A stretch of DNA of 58,291 nt from JAKAXS01 sp041940525 (lineage in GTDB: Bacteria; Pseudomonadota; Alphaproteobacteria; Rhizobiales; Hyphomicrobiaceae): positions 1 through 58,291 of the forward strand of contig JBGTSB010000011.1 in NCBI GenBank assembly GCA_041940525.1, read 5' to 3'. How positions within the stretch are numbered: the stretch's first letter is position 1; each line of letters starts with the position of its first letter. Below are positions 36,271 through 45,283 of this stretch, one piece after another. The position numbers were made by a program, and so were the translations under genes. The notes under the pieces were generated by a model. The model worked only from the letters and a program-made list of their open reading frames with translations, was not told where the DNA came from and did no database searches.

Positions 36271-37260
36271 TTACCGGTCTACCTTGGGAACGCCGCTGGA
36301 CGAGGAGCGCTTAGGCGCCGGCACGTTCGGTCCCGGGATATCAGTGGTTCCGAACGTTTCACTCGTCAATTGTGCAATACCCGCAATTGAGCCGATGATT
36401 GATGAGGCTTCCACCGGCATCATCAGCACTTTTTGGTTTGGAGCCTTGGCGAGCGACTCCAGCGCTTTGACATAGTTGTTGGCGACGAAGTAATTGATGG
36501 CCTGCACGTCGCCTTTGGCGATGGCGTCAGACACAAGCTGCGTTGCCTTTGCTTCGGCTTCCGCCGCACGTTCGCGGGCTTCAGCGTCCTTAAACGCGGC
36601 CTCGCGCCGGCCTTCGGCTTCGAGAACCACGGCCTGCTTTTCACCTTCGGCCTGTAGGATCGCTGCCTGGCGCAAGCCTTCCGACTCCAAGATCTGCGCG
36701 CGCTTTTCTCGTTCCGCCTTCATCTGACGGGCCATGCTGTCGATCAGATCGCGCGGCGGGTTGATGTCCTTAATCTCAATACGCGAGACTTTTACGCCCC
36801 AGGCTTCCGTGGCGGCATCCACGACGACGAGGAGCTGCGCGTTGATCTTGTCACGATTGGACAGCAACTCGTCCAGGTCCATCGAGCCCATGACCGTTCT
36901 GATGTTGGTCATGGTTAGGTTGACGATCGCATGTTCCAGCTGCTCGACCTCGTAGGCCGACTTGGCTGCGTTGAGCACTTGGAAGAACGCAACACCGTCG
37001 ACGCCGACCATGGCGTTATCGCGTGTGATGACATCCTGGCTGGGAATATCGATCACCTGCTCTTTGACGTTGATGCGATGACCAACCCGCTCAATCACGG
37101 GAACGAGGATGTGCAGGCCTGGGCTCAGGGTTCGGACGTACTTGCCGAAGCTCTCAACGGTGTACTGGAAGCCCTGGGGGACAATCTTCACAGTGTTCCA
37201 TAGGATGGAAATCACCAGGAATATGAGGAGCAGGCCGAAAACTTCGAAGCCGCCAAACAT
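36271..37260 (-). CDS. SPFH/band 7 (stomatin/QmcA-like) membrane protein
   Basis: A 329-residue protein. An N-terminal membrane helix (VFGLLLIFLVISILWNTV) is followed by the band 7 domain: VKIVPQGFQYTVESFGKYVRTL, SPGLHILVPVIERVGHRI, VITRDNAMVGVDGVAFFQVL and DINPPRDLIDSMARQMKAE. A long Ala/Glu-rich coiled coil (~205-265) comes next, and a C-terminal stomatin-type extension. Members oligomerise into rings that hold proteases or order the membrane. Start: the ATG at 37258-37260 has AAGGAGAG six bases upstream; an ORF extension to 37305 is unlikely. With nfeD it forms the usual two-gene operon. Confidence 0.93.
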   Translation of the reverse strand: MFGGFEVFGLLLIFLVISILWNTVKIVPQGFQYTVESFGKYVRTLSPGLHILVPVIERVGHRINVKEQVIDIPSQDVITRDNAMVGVDGVAFFQVLNAAKSAYEVEQLEHAIVNLTMTNIRTVMGSMDLDELLSNRDKINAQLLVVVDAATEAWGVKVSRIEIKDINPPRDLIDSMARQMKAEREKRAQILESEGLRQAAILQAEGEKQAVVLEAEGRREAAFKDAEARERAAEAEAKATQLVSDAIAKGDVQAINYFVANNYVKALESLAKAPNQKVLMMPVEASSIIGSIAGIAQLTSETFGTTDIPGPNVPAPKRSSSSGVPKVDR

Positions 37261-37406
37261 GATCGCTCTCCTTACTGATCCGTAAGCGCTGCAATTCCAA
37301 TTCATTCACTGCCGAGCAGACAATACGAAATTTCTTGCCTGACTGTGTATCGAATTCGAATTTTTGTGCGTTGCAGCTGCGACCTGCTTGAAGGGTTTAG
37401 GTTTTC

Positions 37407-38450
37407 TTACATCCAACCCATCAATTCATTGCGCACCACCGCCTCGATTACGTCCATGCCTTCCTCGCTGTCGTTCAGCGCCGGCAGGTATGCGAACTTT
37501 TGACCGCCATGCTCCATGAAGATTTCGCGGTTTTCGCCATCGAGTTCTTCCAGCGTTTCCAGGCAGTCCGCCGAAAAGCCGGGCGCCACGATGGCCAGAG
37601 ACTTCACGCCTTCCTTGCCCAACCGTTCAACCGTCTTGTCGGTGTAGGGCTGCAACCACGGATCATTGCCAAACCTTGATTGGAAGGTCGTAAGCCAACG
37701 GTCTTGCGGCCAGCCCAACGCTTCGCGCAGCAATCGAGACGTCTTCTGGCAGGTACAGTGATAGGGATCGCCCTTGTCAAAATATTCCTGCGGCATGCCG
37801 TGGAACGAAGCGATCAATCGCTCCGGCTCGAAGTCCAGCTTGGCCAGGCTGGCACGCATCGATTTAGCAAGTGCTTCGATGTAGGCCGGGTGATCATGAT
37901 AGGCCGGCGCGCAACGGACCGCAGGCTGCCAGCGCATTTTCATGAGTGCGCGAAACGCTTGGTCGTTCGCGGTCGCCGTTGTTGCCGCGGCATACTGCGG
38001 ATAGAGCGGGAAAAGCAGGATGCGATCGCAGCCTTCGTCCATCAGCGCCTTGATGCGGCTTTCCGTTGTCGGGTTCTGGTAGCGCATGGCCCAATCGACC
38101 ACGATGTTCGGGTGCCCGCTCAGGCGTTCCGTAAGCCGCGCGGCCTGCGATCGCGTGATCGTCTTGAGCGGGCCTTCGTCGAGCTCCTTGTTCCAGATCG
38201 TGTCGTAGTCCTTGCCTTTGCGGCTGGGGCGGACAGACAAAATGATCAAGTTGAGGATCGGCCACCACTTCCATTTCGGCACTTCGATCACGCGCTCGTC
38301 GGACAAGAACTCCTTCAAGTAGCGGCGCATGGGCCAATAGCTCGTGGCGTCGGGCGTGCCCAAATTGAGCAGCAGCACGCCGACGCGGCCGTGCTTCACA
38401 GGTGGATGACCTTGCGGAAGGGCCTCGGGGGCCTTGGTAGACGATTGCAT
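37407..38450 (-). CDS. hemH: Ferrochelatase
   Basis: A 347-residue enzyme that inserts Fe2+ into protoporphyrin IX, the last step of protoheme synthesis, at the inner membrane. The N-terminus has VGVLLLNLGTPDA, followed by RRYLKEFLSDERVIE. The catalytic His is in LIASFHGMPQEYFDKGDPYH and the ferrochelatase signature region; a conserved later block is FQSRFGNDPWLQPYTD, then PGFSADCLETLEELDGENREIF. Length and motifs are normal. It is the first clearly haem-related gene here and stands without other hem genes. ATG 38448-38450 has no strong ribosome site. Confidence 0.96.
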   Translation of the reverse strand: MQSSTKAPEALPQGHPPVKHGRVGVLLLNLGTPDATSYWPMRRYLKEFLSDERVIEVPKWKWWPILNLIILSVRPSRKGKDYDTIWNKELDEGPLKTITRSQAARLTERLSGHPNIVVDWAMRYQNPTTESRIKALMDEGCDRILLFPLYPQYAAATTATANDQAFRALMKMRWQPAVRCAPAYHDHPAYIEALAKSMRASLAKLDFEPERLIASFHGMPQEYFDKGDPYHCTCQKTSRLLREALGWPQDRWLTTFQSRFGNDPWLQPYTDKTVERLGKEGVKSLAIVAPGFSADCLETLEELDGENREIFMEHGGQKFAYLPALNDSEEGMDVIEAVVRNELMGWM

Positions 38451-38544
38451 GATTGACGACGTTCCGTTCCCGATGCGGATCGCTTGTGCGAGCCAGATTT
38501 TTGATCAACCTAACGGATACGCGTGAGGGCGCCAATGGACGAGG

Positions 38545-39540
38545 CTAAGTGCTTTGGGATGGTTGCGTGCTATTGCCGCGCCGTTTCGCTTTTTTCGGCT
38601 TTTTCTGTTTGGGCTTAGCTGCCGCCGACTTGGCGTTCTCCATCTTGTCGACCTGTTCGGCGGAGCCCCAAATGATTGCGATCCGCTTGGCGAACGTTCC
38701 AGCCCGGTCTGCGAAAAGCTGATTGCACAGAGGCCGGGCGTTCTGGCGCGCCGTCTTTTGCCGATCGCGGCAGAACTTCTCGATGGCGCGGCGCTCGGCG
38801 GCGGCCAGCTTCTTGCGCGGAAGCGTTTTCAAGTGGGCCACAAAGACCGATAGATCGTGGTCGTCGCCTAGGATCTGGGAAACGCGCTTGGCGGCGGCGA
38901 CCCGAGCTGCAAACAAGTCAGGCCAAGCGTTCTGTAGCACCTGCATGTGCCGCCAGTGCTGTTGGACGGACTTGCGCAGGTCATGAAATGCCTCGTCTTC
39001 GGGCTTGTCGTAAGCCGCGCGCAGTTGTTTGCGGCCTTCACGGTAAGACTTTTCCAGCCCTGCCTGGATGGTTTCGAAACTGTCTGGCCGGACGCGCCGT
39101 GAGGCCGTCTCGGTTCGCGCCGCTTTCAGCATGGCGGCGGCCTCTCGCGATTTGTCGTTGCCGTGATCGGCCGCGCCGTTGGCGGTCTTTGGTGTGAGCG
39201 ACGCCTTTATGACTTTGAACGCCTCGCTGTGACGCGGGTCCATGGCATCCTGAAGAGCGTCGGCTATGCCGTAGAGCACGTACCGGTCCCGATCGGCGGA
39301 AAACAGCCCGGCGATCTCGCGGAAACGCGCATTTTCCGCCTTGTAAACACTCTCGCCGATGCCGGGCCGCATCAGGCGCAAGAGAGCTCGAATGCGCTTG
39401 AGCGATTTGCGTCCCTCGTGGATGGCGGTGGCGCGATTGGGTGTGTCTTTCAGCTCAGACAACACGCGGTCGATCTGCTCGGTGACGATCCTAGAATAGC
39501 CAGCAGCAGTTTTTTCTCTTAGCTCAAAGCGATAGGACAT
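38545..39540 (-). CDS. CHAD domain protein
   Basis: A 331-residue cytosolic protein. CHAD (conserved histidine alpha-helical domain) proteins are helical bundles that bind polyphosphate. The visible signature is EGRKSLKRIRALLRLMRPG near residue 45, repeated as FHDLRKSVQQHWRHMQVL near residue 210, and GDDHDLSVFVAHLK; these supply the conserved His and basic residues. The C-terminus is lysine-rich (AKPKQKKPKKAKRR). Start: ATG at 39538-39540 (MSYRFELREK), as in the family; an extension to 39591 is less likely. No CYTH, polyphosphate kinase or phosphatase gene is adjacent. It lies 94 bases upstream of hemH, same strand. Confidence 0.88.
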   Translation of the reverse strand: MSYRFELREKTAAGYSRIVTEQIDRVLSELKDTPNRATAIHEGRKSLKRIRALLRLMRPGIGESVYKAENARFREIAGLFSADRDRYVLYGIADALQDAMDPRHSEAFKVIKASLTPKTANGAADHGNDKSREAAAMLKAARTETASRRVRPDSFETIQAGLEKSYREGRKQLRAAYDKPEDEAFHDLRKSVQQHWRHMQVLQNAWPDLFAARVAAAKRVSQILGDDHDLSVFVAHLKTLPRKKLAAAERRAIEKFCRDRQKTARQNARPLCNQLFADRAGTFAKRIAIIWGSAEQVDKMENAKSAAAKPKQKKPKKAKRRGNSTQPSQST

Positions 39541-39618
39541 TGAAAAACCGTCATGTTGGCTGCGCGAATGTGCACGGATCATAACCGGCAAATGCCCGTC
39601 AGAGCAATGGGCTGTCCT

Positions 39619-40572
39619 TTAGGGTAAGGTAAGTCTGGCGATGCAACCAAGTGTTTTGTGCGTACGAGGCACCGATGGCTTGCTGGATTGACGGCCAAAC
39701 AGCATCAATCCAACAGCCTGACGCTGGCATTCAGCGGCTTGTTCGGGTGGCGCCGACACAAGCCCGCCGGCGAGCACCTTTTCACCGTTTGATTCGTGTT
39801 GCCGCTGCCATTCCTCCAATTTTTCGATCGCAAGGCACGCAGCCTTCTCTTTCAGACAGGCTTGCGGCACTGCAACCGATGCCAGCCGATAGGTCTTACC
39901 GGCTTCCATGATGCGCGCCGCTACACCCGACACCTCTGGCTGTCCCGGCTGATTGACGGCATGTCCGAGATCTTGAGCGCGCCGGATGATGCGCATCCCC
40001 TTGCGGTAACGCACGGCAATGCCTTCAATCTCGACATCGGACAAGGGCCGGGTGAAGACGGAGCCGCGCGGCAGCTTTCGCAAAGCGCGCCGTGAGTAGA
40101 TCACGCGCCAGCGACGGGCTGGAAACAACCGTCGCAACGCGCGAGGGTTGGTGACCCCTTGCATAAGAACAATATCGGCATCGAGCGTCGCCGTTTGCGG
40201 CGGCTCTGGCGCGTCGATCGTCCTGCGCTCTGACCCGAAGGTCGTGCGCCAGGACGGTTTCGACATCTTGATCTTGCGCATGGCGATGACATACGGCGTG
40301 GTCGAAACGTCCCAGCTAAGCACACGCAGGGGCTTTGGTTTCAGCTCACCCGGGGGCGAAGCCGTTCCTGCCCCAGTCCGGCCAGCATCGCCCGTGTCGT
40401 CCGGCATTTGCTGCGGGCGCAACATAGCGTTGCTGCCAGCGGATTCCTGTTGGCCAGCAACCACGCCCGGGATCAAGGCCATGCCGCAGGCGATCGCGCA
40501 CCCGGCGACCATGCTTTTTGCAAGGTTCGGGTAGACAGTTCCTGCACCACGAAATAGGCGTGTGACCGGCAT
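39619..40572 (-). CDS. Secreted EEP-fold-like protein, apparently lacking catalytic residues
   Basis: A 317-residue protein with a signal peptide-like N-terminus (MVAGCAIACGMALIPGVVAG) and a Pro/Gly linker. From ~80 the order of elements resembles endonuclease/exonuclease/phosphatase proteins: LRVLSWDVSTTPYVIAMRK, DADIVLMQGVTNPRALRRLF, RWRVIYSRRAL, GIAVRYRKGMRIIRR and VAARIMEAGKTYRLASVAVP. In active EEP enzymes the second block is usually DIVLLQEV with a metal-binding Glu; here it is MQGV, and I see no terminal HD pair. It may bind without cleaving. ATG 40570-40572 has AGGA five bases upstream. The family assignment is tentative. Confidence 0.68.
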   Translation of the reverse strand: MPVTRLFRGAGTVYPNLAKSMVAGCAIACGMALIPGVVAGQQESAGSNAMLRPQQMPDDTGDAGRTGAGTASPPGELKPKPLRVLSWDVSTTPYVIAMRKIKMSKPSWRTTFGSERRTIDAPEPPQTATLDADIVLMQGVTNPRALRRLFPARRWRVIYSRRALRKLPRGSVFTRPLSDVEIEGIAVRYRKGMRIIRRAQDLGHAVNQPGQPEVSGVAARIMEAGKTYRLASVAVPQACLKEKAACLAIEKLEEWQRQHESNGEKVLAGGLVSAPPEQAAECQRQAVGLMLFGRQSSKPSVPRTHKTLGCIARLTLP

Positions 40573-40684
40573 CGGCGTCCTGTAGACATTCAGTCGGTGC
40601 GAATCGCTGTCTATGATCGCTCAGCTTCCTTGCGGGAAAAAGCCTCGTGGGAGCTCTCGAACCGAATACTTGGAGCCGACACGC

Positions 40685-41503
40685 ATGCAGCCGCTTGAAC
40701 CGGAAGCCTCGTTCCTCAGCCGGTGGACAAGCCGCCTCGCCCTATTCTCGCTGCTGCTGGTCGTTGCAGCGTTCTTCCTGCATCGCTTATTCGGCATGCC
40801 AACTTTTGTGGCTGCGAACATTGTCGCGACAGCTTTGATGGGGGCCATCGTTGTTTTGCTGCTGGCCGCGGCAGCCGCCATCAACATTTGGGCCACGGGT
40901 GGCGAAGGCACAGCGCGGATTTTGACTGGCGTCTTTATTGCGCTGCTTATGTTGGCCGCCCCAGTCGCCGCTGCCGTCATGGCTCAGCGCTATCCTGAGA
41001 TCTACGACGTGACAACCGATCCAAGATCTCCACCTCCTTTTCAAGCGCTGGTGAAGCTGCGAACGCCCGCCGACAACCCCACGCGCTATCCCGGCAAAGC
41101 TTTTGCAGCGAAGCAGGCACGCGCCTATCCAGACTTGAAACCTTTATTGATCGAGCGCACCCAATCAGAAGTGTTCGATCTCGTTACTGAGGCTTTGAAG
41201 CGGCTGAACTTGACGATCGTGCGCGAACAAGACCCAAACTTGGAGACCGGCGCACCCGGTTATATTGAAGCCGTCGACCGGTCCTTAATCTTAGGACTGT
41301 ATGGGGATATTGCCGTTCGCATCACTGGCGGGGAGGATGCCACGCGCGTCGATTTGCGATCGGCCTCCCGCTACGGCAGCCATGACTTAGGCGAGAACGC
41401 GGACCGGCTGCGCACCATCATGCGCGAGATCGTTGCCCGCCTGGAAGAAACGGTTCCAACTGCGGCAGGTGATAAGCCAAGGCGAACGAAGAAAAACAAG
41501 TAA
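40685..41503 (+). CDS. DUF1499 membrane protein
   Basis: A 272-residue protein of unknown function. Three membrane helices (LALFSLLLVVAAFFLHRLF, NIVATALMGAIVVLLLAAAA, ILTGVFIALLMLAAPVAAAV) occupy residues ~15-100. The C-terminal DUF1499 domain has DVTTDPRSPPPFQ, RTQSEVFDLVTEALKRL, GYIEAVDRSLILGLYGDIAVRI and VDLRSASRYGSHDLGENADRLR. The tail is lysine-rich. Start: ATG 40685 has GGAG nine bases upstream; an open frame back to 40613 lacks a good start. It is divergent from the EEP-like gene with 112 bases between. Confidence 0.88.
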   Translation: MQPLEPEASFLSRWTSRLALFSLLLVVAAFFLHRLFGMPTFVAANIVATALMGAIVVLLLAAAAAINIWATGGEGTARILTGVFIALLMLAAPVAAAVMAQRYPEIYDVTTDPRSPPPFQALVKLRTPADNPTRYPGKAFAAKQARAYPDLKPLLIERTQSEVFDLVTEALKRLNLTIVREQDPNLETGAPGYIEAVDRSLILGLYGDIAVRITGGEDATRVDLRSASRYGSHDLGENADRLRTIMREIVARLEETVPTAAGDKPRRTKKNK

Positions 41504-41508
41504 GCGAC

Positions 41509-42414
41509 TTAAGCGATCGTCAGAGGGTGGTCCCAGATTCCAGCCGGACCGCTCACGAGCACACCGCGATCCATCAGAAACTCGATGTGGGCCTGCACGG
41601 ATAGCGAGGCCGCTACACTCAATGGGCCAGCAATTTCCGGGTAAACTTTCGGCACGATTGTGTTGACGGTATCGGCGCCGTTGCGGATCGCCGCGACGAT
41701 CGCCTGCTCACGCCAGCGCCTGTGCAGCAGATAGGCTTTGACGACGCGTTGTGGTTCTTCGATCCGCCCGCCGTGCCCTGGCAGATAGACCGTGTCGTTA
41801 CGGTCCAGCATGCGCTGCAACGATGTCATGTAGTCGGCCATGTTGCCTTCGGGCGGCGCAATGACGGACGTATTCCACGCCATGATGTGATCGCCAGAGA
41901 ATAACGCGCCACGGCCGGAAAGCCCGAAGCAGAGATGGTCGGGCGCATGGCCAGGCGTGTGTACGCATTCCAACGCCCAATCATGTCCTTCTACGACATC
42001 GCCGTGGTCGAGCTTCAGGTCCGGTTCGAAATCGTAGTTCACGAAAGCCTTGCCGGATGGGCTTGTTGCTTCCGCAGGCGCCGTTCCGGTGCGGCCGAAC
42101 CCACAGGTGATGGCGCCGGTCGCGGCGGCCAGTCTGGCGCAACCGTCTACATGGTCGCGGTGGGCGTGCGTGATAAAGATATGGGTGATTGGCCGGCCTG
42201 CGGCGCATTCTTGGATGCCTTCTATATGCTTGGCGTCGTCTGGACCAGGATCGATCACGGCGAGGGATGTCATGCCGACGAGATAGGTGTTGGTGCCCTT
42301 GAACGTAAACGCGCTGGCGTTGTCCGCCACGAGGCGCACGATGCCAGGGCCCATCGGCCCCGGTTCGCCGTAGGCAAACTCCATCGTCCTTTTGAAGTCG
42401 ATATCGGAATCCAT
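41509..42414 (-). CDS. MBL-fold hydrolase with C-terminal winged helix (LACTB2-like)
   Basis: A 301-residue enzyme. Metal ligands are in IFITHAHRDHVDGCARL, CVHTPGHAPDHLCF and FSGDHIMAW. The C-terminal ~70 residues (HRRWREQAIVAAIRNGADTVNTIV, then VQAHIEFLMDRGVLV) match the winged-helix tail of LACTB2-like hydrolases, some of which act on RNA and others on small thioesters. The substrate here is unknown. It lies six bases downstream of kdsD on the same strand, so the two are probably cotranscribed. The start is ATG 42412-42414; an ATG at 42384 is possible. Confidence 0.9.
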   Translation of the reverse strand: MDSDIDFKRTMEFAYGEPGPMGPGIVRLVADNASAFTFKGTNTYLVGMTSLAVIDPGPDDAKHIEGIQECAAGRPITHIFITHAHRDHVDGCARLAAATGAITCGFGRTGTAPAEATSPSGKAFVNYDFEPDLKLDHGDVVEGHDWALECVHTPGHAPDHLCFGLSGRGALFSGDHIMAWNTSVIAPPEGNMADYMTSLQRMLDRNDTVYLPGHGGRIEEPQRVVKAYLLHRRWREQAIVAAIRNGADTVNTIVPKVYPEIAGPLSVAASLSVQAHIEFLMDRGVLVSGPAGIWDHPLTIA

Positions 42415-42420
42415 AGAAAC

Positions 42421-43473
42421 CTAAGCAACGCCTGCGAGCAGCAAATCGTGAACGTGCACGATGCCAATTGGCTTTTTGTCTTCCACGACGAAAAGCGTCG
42501 TGATGCGCGACTCGTTGATTAGCTCGAGCGCGGCGGATGCCAGCATGTTTGGCGCGATCGTTTTTGGGTTCGGCGTCATAATATCCCCGGCCTTCGCCGA
42601 CAGCAGCGCATCGCCCATGTGACGCCGCAAGTCACCATCGGTGACGATACCGGCGAGGCGGCCACCGTCGTCAACGATACCCAGACAGCCCAAAGCCTTT
42701 GCCGTCATCGTGACGATGGCATCGCTCATCTGTGTGCCCTCCTCAACGAGCGGCAATCGATCGCCCTTATGCATAACGTCGGCGACGTACTTCAGGTTCG
42801 CGCCGAGTGATCCGCCAGGGTGGAAGGTCTTGAAGTCGTGCGCGGTGAAACCTTTCGCCTCGAGCAACGCGATGGCGAGACAATCGCCCAACGCCAGCGA
42901 CATCGTTGTCGACGTTGTCGGTGCCAGGCCGTGCGGGCAAGCTTCCTTTGCAGCGGGCAGAATGATCGCGACGTCGGATTGTTGACCGAGCGCGGAGCTC
43001 TCACGAGACGTCAGCGAGATCAGCGGCACGGAGAAACGGCGTGAATAGGTGATGATGTTTTTCAGCTCAACGGTTTCGCCGGACCAAGACAGCGCCAGGA
43101 TGACGTCATCGCGGGTGATCATTCCGAGATCACCGTGCGAGGCCTCGCTGGGGTGGACGAAAAATGATGGCGTTCCTGTTGAAGCAAAGGTTGCCGCAAT
43201 TTTTTGGCCGACGTGCCCACTCTTGCCAATGCCACTGACGATGACCCGGCCACGCGCGCCTTGCAGCAGCTTCACCGCCTTCTCGAATGGTTCGGCCAAA
43301 TGCCCGGACAATGCCTCGCGTAAAGCCTCCAGGCCCGCCGCTTCCAATTCAAGCGTGCGCGAGGCCGCCAAACTGGCTGGCGGCGCACCCTTGCCGCCGT
43401 CGATTGGTTTCAGCCTTGCCCCGCTGCCTTCGGCCATGGGCGCGCCTTTCATTGCTTCGGTCATCGATTTCAC
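42421..43473 (-). CDS. kdsD: KpsF/GutQ-type D-arabinose 5-phosphate isomerase
   Basis: A 350-residue enzyme. It converts D-ribulose 5-phosphate to D-arabinose 5-phosphate for 3-deoxy-D-manno-octulosonate (Kdo) in lipopolysaccharide. An N-terminal SIS domain (~75-210) has VIVSGIGKSGHVGQKIAATFAS, VHPSEASHGDLGMI and LALSWSGETVELKNI. Two CBS domains follow (~230-350), with AIVTMTAKALGCLGIVDDGG, LAGIVTDGDLRRHM and LFVVEDKKPIGIVHVHDLL. The start is uncertain: GTG 43473, ATG 43464, ATG 43452 or a later ATG could serve, because the first ~35 residues look unordered. It lies upstream of the MBL gene and divergent from the barrel gene. Confidence 0.92.
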   Translation of the reverse strand: MKSMTEAMKGAPMAEGSGARLKPIDGGKGAPPASLAASRTLELEAAGLEALREALSGHLAEPFEKAVKLLQGARGRVIVSGIGKSGHVGQKIAATFASTGTPSFFVHPSEASHGDLGMITRDDVILALSWSGETVELKNIITYSRRFSVPLISLTSRESSALGQQSDVAIILPAAKEACPHGLAPTTSTTMSLALGDCLAIALLEAKGFTAHDFKTFHPGGSLGANLKYVADVMHKGDRLPLVEEGTQMSDAIVTMTAKALGCLGIVDDGGRLAGIVTDGDLRRHMGDALLSAKAGDIMTPNPKTIAPNMLASAALELINESRITTLFVVEDKKPIGIVHVHDLLLAGVA

Positions 43474-43573
43474 ATGGTGCCTGCTGTGGCGGCGTTAAAC
43501 AAGCGAACTCATTGGCGAGTTCTAGCTATTGCGCTGATTTCCGTTCAAAACCCCTGGCTCGTCGAAAACATCG

Positions 43574-43589
43574 TTAAGCTGACTTTAAC
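43574..43589 (+). promoter_or_regulatory. CtrA box, perfect TTAA-N7-TTAAC
   Basis: TTAAGCTGACTTTAAC matches the Caulobacter CtrA consensus exactly, with a seven-base spacer. It lies 32 bases before the GTG of the outer-membrane barrel gene and 100 bases before kdsD on the other side. CtrA is the end target of the CckA phosphorelay whose kinase is in this window. Its place relative to the start fits a promoter-proximal site. Binding is inferred from the sequence. Confidence 0.62.
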
Positions 43590-43621
43590 ATTGGCGGCCA
43601 TATCGTCCGCTCTCTGACTGT

Positions 43622-45262
43622 GTGCGTAAGTCGCTTGGAGCGTTGACGACGTGGAGAGTGGACAACGTGCTTGGCGCGCGGGGCGTGACCCCTATCCTGA
43701 TTTCAGCAATGGCATCTGCCGGTTCGGCCGTTTCTTACGCCCAAACTGCGTCCGATGGCCAGCCGGACGGCCGTGCGCTGAGACCCGCTATCTCTTACAG
43801 CCCTGAAACCGACGATCCAAGTTCTTTGGACCGCGCGTCCGTTGACGGCTGGGAAGCAGCTGCCGAAGGCGAACCACCGGCTCTGGATCCCCTAGTCCAG
43901 CCAGACTCAAATCTTGCCGCCTATCCAAATGCAGGCACTGAAGCTTTCACTGCAGAAACGAACGACGCTGCTGGGCCGCCTGCGGAAGCGCTGACTGGAG
44001 ACTACGATAGCCGGCCCGCTGCCGAACGGGCCTTATTCGCCCTGCCGCCAGTGGATCGCGATCCATTGCTTTATCAGGTTGAGCGGATCGATCCTGTCAC
44101 CACCGACCGCCGCCCTCAACGTCTCGCGCGGATTGAGCCGTATGATCCGGTAGGGCTGCGGCTCGGCTCGTTTGTGTTCTTCCCGGAAACAGAGGTAGGC
44201 GGGCTCATGACGTCGAATGCCGCGACGTCGCCCCTTGGCGGAAACGATAAGGCTTTCGAGGCGCGCTCGTCGGCGCGGCTCGTCTCCGACTGGAGTCGGC
44301 ATGCGGTGGAGCTGCGGGGCAGCCGGACGCTGTCTTACTTCGACAATGCGACAAGCGAGAACGATCGGGCGCACTTGATCGAGGCGCGGGGCCGGCTCGA
44401 CATCACGCGCCGTGCGAACGTTCAGGGTCTGTTTTCGAACGAAACCGTCCAGGAAAGCCGTTCGGCGATTGACGCGCGTTCGCGCGGCGAGCGGGCGGAC
44501 ATCACCAGCAACCGCGCCGCGCTGGCCTACAATCAACGCTTCAACCGGCTGCGCACGCAGCTGCGGGGCTCAATCACGCAAACGGATTACGACGACGTGC
44601 GCGACGGGACCGTGCTGATCCGTAACGATGATCGCGACAGCGGCGTCCATCAAGGCGCGTTCCGGGCCAGCTGGGAATTCAAGCCTGCACTCACTGCTTT
44701 CGCGGAAGTTGAGCGCAACCGGCGGTCTTTCGACGCTCCCGGCGCGGACGGGCTACGCCGCAATTCTTCGGGAATGCGATATCGCGCCGGCATCGATTTC
44801 GGTTCGGCAAGTGAGGTGTTGCGCGGCGAAATCAGCATAGGCTGGGGTGAACAGGACGCGGATGCCGCCTCACTTGGTTCGGCCAGCGCATGGCTGCTCG
44901 ATGCCAACCTCGTCTGGCGTCCAAGCGCGTTGACGTCGCTGGCGTTTACGGCCCAGTCTGAAATCGACAACACCACATCTGGCGGTTCTGCCTTTGCGGT
45001 TAGCCGGTCGGCCGGAGTGGAACTGCGGCATGCGTTCAAGCGTCATGTCATTGGGTCCGCCGGGCTCACATATTTGGACCGGTCGTACGAAGGGTCTGGT
45101 GTGAGCGAGGAAGAATGGCAAACTGCTATTGGTTTGGAGTACTTTCTTAGTCGTGAACTCATCGTGTTTAGCCGCTACCAACATACGGCGTTCGACTCAA
45201 GCTCACCCGGCGCCGGCTGGCACGCGGACGATGTCCGCCTAGGAATAAGAATAAGGCGCTGA
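43622..45262 (+). CDS. Outer-membrane beta-barrel protein
   Basis: A 546-residue protein with a signal-peptide-like start (LISAMASAGSAVSYAQ), an acidic disordered region (~40-150) and then about 370 residues of alternating strands typical of a barrel. Short strand motifs such as ELRGSRTLSYFDN, AFRASWEFKPALTAFAEVERN, GEISIGWGEQDAD, LTSLAFTAQSEIDN and a terminal strand DVRLGIRIRR are visible; the protein ends in Arg rather than the usual aromatic residue. It resembles the BBP2/OMP_b-brl proteins found with exopolysaccharide genes, but its function is unknown. No ATG fits; GTG 43622 is used. A CtrA box lies just upstream. Confidence 0.8.
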   Translation: MRKSLGALTTWRVDNVLGARGVTPILISAMASAGSAVSYAQTASDGQPDGRALRPAISYSPETDDPSSLDRASVDGWEAAAEGEPPALDPLVQPDSNLAAYPNAGTEAFTAETNDAAGPPAEALTGDYDSRPAAERALFALPPVDRDPLLYQVERIDPVTTDRRPQRLARIEPYDPVGLRLGSFVFFPETEVGGLMTSNAATSPLGGNDKAFEARSSARLVSDWSRHAVELRGSRTLSYFDNATSENDRAHLIEARGRLDITRRANVQGLFSNETVQESRSAIDARSRGERADITSNRAALAYNQRFNRLRTQLRGSITQTDYDDVRDGTVLIRNDDRDSGVHQGAFRASWEFKPALTAFAEVERNRRSFDAPGADGLRRNSSGMRYRAGIDFGSASEVLRGEISIGWGEQDADAASLGSASAWLLDANLVWRPSALTSLAFTAQSEIDNTTSGGSAFAVSRSAGVELRHAFKRHVIGSAGLTYLDRSYEGSGVSEEEWQTAIGLEYFLSRELIVFSRYQHTAFDSSSPGAGWHADDVRLGIRIRR

Positions 45263-45283
45263 CCGCCAATACCGGGACACGAC

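Noticed and set aside
38723..39522. Several 70-170-residue plus-strand frames
   Set aside because: They oppose the CHAD gene and have Arg/Cys-rich composition typical of shadow frames.
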